Source of the DNA: Micromonospora purpureochromogenes
Lineage (GTDB): Bacteria; Actinomycetota; Actinomycetes; Mycobacteriales; Micromonosporaceae
Direction of reading: 5' to 3'
Assembly: GCF_900091515.1 (NCBI RefSeq)
Contig: NZ_LT607410.1
Coordinates: 3,596,001 to 3,660,000 of the forward strand
Length of the DNA stretch: 64,000 bases
In this document: piece by piece, positions 62,512 to 64,000 of the stretch
How the letters are laid out: the number at the start of each line of letters is the position of its first letter
Numbering within the stretch: position 1 is the stretch's first letter
The notes under the pieces: model-generated
What the model saw: the letters and a program-made list of their open reading frames with translations, nothing else
Databases searched by the model: none
What the model was told of the DNA's origin: nothing
Translations under genes and position numbers: made by a program

Positions 62512-63495
62512 ATGCTCGATGTGCTCACCATCGGCCGGGTCGGGGTGGACATCTATCCGTTGCAGATCGGCACGCCGCTGGCCGAGGTCGAGACGTTCGG
62601 CAAGTTCCTCGGTGGCAGTCCCACCAACGTGGCCGTCGCCGCGAGCCGCCAGGGGCTGCGCGCCGGCGTGATCACCCGCACCGGCGCCGACGCGTTCGGC
62701 GACTACGTGCACCGGGCGCTGCGCGACTTCGGCGTCGACGACAGCCAGGTCCACCCGGTCGACGGGCTGCCCACCCCCGTGACGTTCTGCGAGATCTTCC
62801 CGCCGGACCACTTCCCGCTCTGGTTCTACCGCACCCCCACCGCCCCCGACCTGCAGATCCGCCCCGAGGAACTCGACCTCGACGCGATCGCCGCGGCCCG
62901 GATCTTCTGGCTCACCGGCACCGGCCTGTGCCAGCAGCCGAGCCGGGACGCCCACGCCGCCGCGCTGGTCGCCCGCGACGGGCGACCGCACACGGTGCTC
63001 GACCTGGACTACCGGCCGATGTTCTGGTCCGACCCGGCGGCGGCCACCGCCGCGGTCGCCGAGGCGCTGCCGCGGGTCACCGTGGCCGTCGGGAACCTCG
63101 ACGAGGTGGAGATCGCCGTCGGCACCCGCGACCCCGAGCGGGCCGCCGGGCTGCTGCTCGACCACGGGCCCCGGCTGGCGGTGGTGAAGCTCGGACCGGC
63201 CGGGGTGCTGGCCCGCACCCGCACCGGGACCGTCCGGGTGCCGCCGGTGCCGGTGACGGTGGTCAACGGGCTCGGCGCCGGCGACGCGTTCGGCGGCGCG
63301 CTCTGTCTGGGCCTGCTGCGCGACTGGCCGCTGGAGCGGACGCTGCGCTTCGCCAACGCCGCCGGCGCCATCGTCGCCTCCCGCCTGGCCTGCTCCGCCG
63401 CCATGCCCGAGCACGCCGAGACCGCGGCGCTGGCCCGTGCCGTCGAGTCGGAACCGGCGTCGTCGACCGCCGCCGTGGGAGGAGAAGACCGGTGA
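62512..63495 (+). CDS. iolC: PfkB-family kinase, probable 5-dehydro-2-deoxygluconokinase
   Basis: 327 residues from ATG 62512 (GGGGAAGGA upstream). Ribokinase fold: TIGRVGVDIYPLQIGTPLAE and KFLGGSPTNVAVAASRQG near the N-terminus, and the anion-hole/catalytic motif NGLGAGDAFGG with Asp258. The YPLQ start and PTPVTFCEIFPPDHFPLWFY match IolC proteins, which phosphorylate 2-deoxy-5-keto-D-gluconate in myo-inositol degradation. First gene of an operon that runs past the window end. Confidence 0.88.
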   Translation: MLDVLTIGRVGVDIYPLQIGTPLAEVETFGKFLGGSPTNVAVAASRQGLRAGVITRTGADAFGDYVHRALRDFGVDDSQVHPVDGLPTPVTFCEIFPPDHFPLWFYRTPTAPDLQIRPEELDLDAIAAARIFWLTGTGLCQQPSRDAHAAALVARDGRPHTVLDLDYRPMFWSDPAAATAAVAEALPRVTVAVGNLDEVEIAVGTRDPERAAGLLLDHGPRLAVVKLGPAGVLARTRTGTVRVPPVPVTVVNGLGAGDAFGGALCLGLLRDWPLERTLRFANAAGAIVASRLACSAAMPEHAETAALARAVESEPASSTAAVGGEDR

Positions 63496-64000
63496 GCACC
63501 GAGTACGACGCGCTGACCCTCACCCGCGCCCACCGGCCACAGGCGATCGCCGAGGCCGCCGCCCGCCGGACCCGCCGACCGTGGCCCGATCACGGCCGGC
63601 CGCTGTTCATCATCGCCGCCGACCACCCTGCCCGCGGCGCCCTCGGCGTACGGGACCGGCCGATGGCGATGGCCGGGCGCGCGGACCTGCTCGACCGGCT
63701 GCGCCTGGCGCTGTCCCGGCCCGGTGTCGACGGCGTGCTCGGCACCCCGGACGTCCTGGAGGACCTGCTGCTGCTCGGCGCGCTGGAGGACCGCCTGGCC
63801 ATCGGCTCGATGAACCGCGGCGGCCTCTCCGGCGCCACCTTCGAACTCGACGACCGGTTCACCGCGTACGACGCCGACAGCATCGCCGCGATGCGCTACG
63901 ACGGCGGCAAGATGCTCTGCCGCATCGACCCGGACGACCCGGGCACCGCCCCGACCCTGCAGGCCTGCGCCCGGGCGGTCACCGCCCTCGCCGCCCACCG
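63492..64000 (+). CDS. aldolase-like (beta/alpha)8 protein of the iol operon, cut by window end
   Basis: First 169 codons only; GTG start overlaps the iolC stop (GTGA). Contains PLFIIAADHPARGALGV, VDGVLGTPDVLEDLLLLGAL and RYDGGKMLCRIDPDDPGT. This matches the Cgl0159-type proteins found in actinobacterial inositol clusters, related to class I aldolases, and perhaps splits 2-deoxy-5-keto-gluconate-6-phosphate. The rest, and probably iolD/iolB/iolG homologues, would lie downstream. Confidence 0.8.
   Translation, partial: MSTEYDALTLTRAHRPQAIAEAAARRTRRPWPDHGRPLFIIAADHPARGALGVRDRPMAMAGRADLLDRLRLALSRPGVDGVLGTPDVLEDLLLLGALEDRLAIGSMNRGGLSGATFELDDRFTAYDADSIAAMRYDGGKMLCRIDPDDPGTAPTLQACARAVTALAAH

Overview
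This is a high-GC actinobacterial chromosome segment, most likely from the Micromonosporaceae (Micromonospora or a close relative). The grounds are strong G/C bias at third codon positions, many GTG starts, several F420-type flavoenzymes, a mycothiol-dependent maleylpyruvate isomerase domain, and dense ATGA/GTGA-overlapped operons. The placement is an inference; no rRNA, tRNA or CRISPR array was seen.

Layout. 0-6 kb is a defence-like block: a winged-helix protein with a possible nuclease fold, a phospholipase-D-type nuclease, and a large one-polypeptide restriction-modification enzyme. It is followed by gene debris at 5.8-6.3 kb and two DUF2267 genes. 7.3-13.1 kb holds small redox and housekeeping genes and a beta-propeller lipoprotein. 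13.1-13.4 kb holds more debris. 13.4-15.1 kb is an arsR-led three-gene operon.

15.3-28.5 kb is the most coherent metabolic module. It encodes a probable reductive pyrimidine (or hydantoin) degradation route: NCS1 importer, dihydropyrimidinase, beta-ureidopropionase, class III aminotransferase, CoA-acylating (methyl)malonate-semialdehyde dehydrogenase, PucR regulator, a beta-hydroxyacid dehydrogenase and an F420-type LLM flavoenzyme. No dihydropyrimidine dehydrogenase is present, and the LLM enzyme is a candidate replacement. An IS200/IS605 element with intact tnpB and frameshifted tnpA sits inside the import/hydrolysis operon. The module is bracketed by two ungapped 447-bp direct repeats, each carrying a DDN-like F420 gene and a 32-bp palindrome.

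28.5-48.8 kb is mixed core and accessory material: DinB, MFS, TetR plus AidB-like acyl-CoA dehydrogenase, a BNR-repeat protein coupled to a ThiS/MoaD-like protein, lipid kinase, class A PBP, acyl-CoA synthetase, sirtuin debris, M23 peptidase and surface proteins. At 49.0-51.0 kb is a Tet(M)/OtrA-like ribosomal protection gene preceded and overlapped by a 33-codon leader ORF. An 85-nt copy of its start region lies decayed at 5.9 kb.

51.1-64 kb is a sugar module. A GntR-controlled ABC importer, cytoplasmic GH38 alpha-mannosidase, Gfo/Idh/MocA oxidoreductase, TIM-barrel isomerase and PHP-type hydrolase lie next to the first genes of a probable inositol catabolic operon (iolC and an aldolase-like gene cut by the window end). 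An identical 10-bp palindrome upstream of both operons links them to the GntR regulator encoded between them. Together they suggest uptake and breakdown of a mannosylated polyol, perhaps a mannosyl-inositol.
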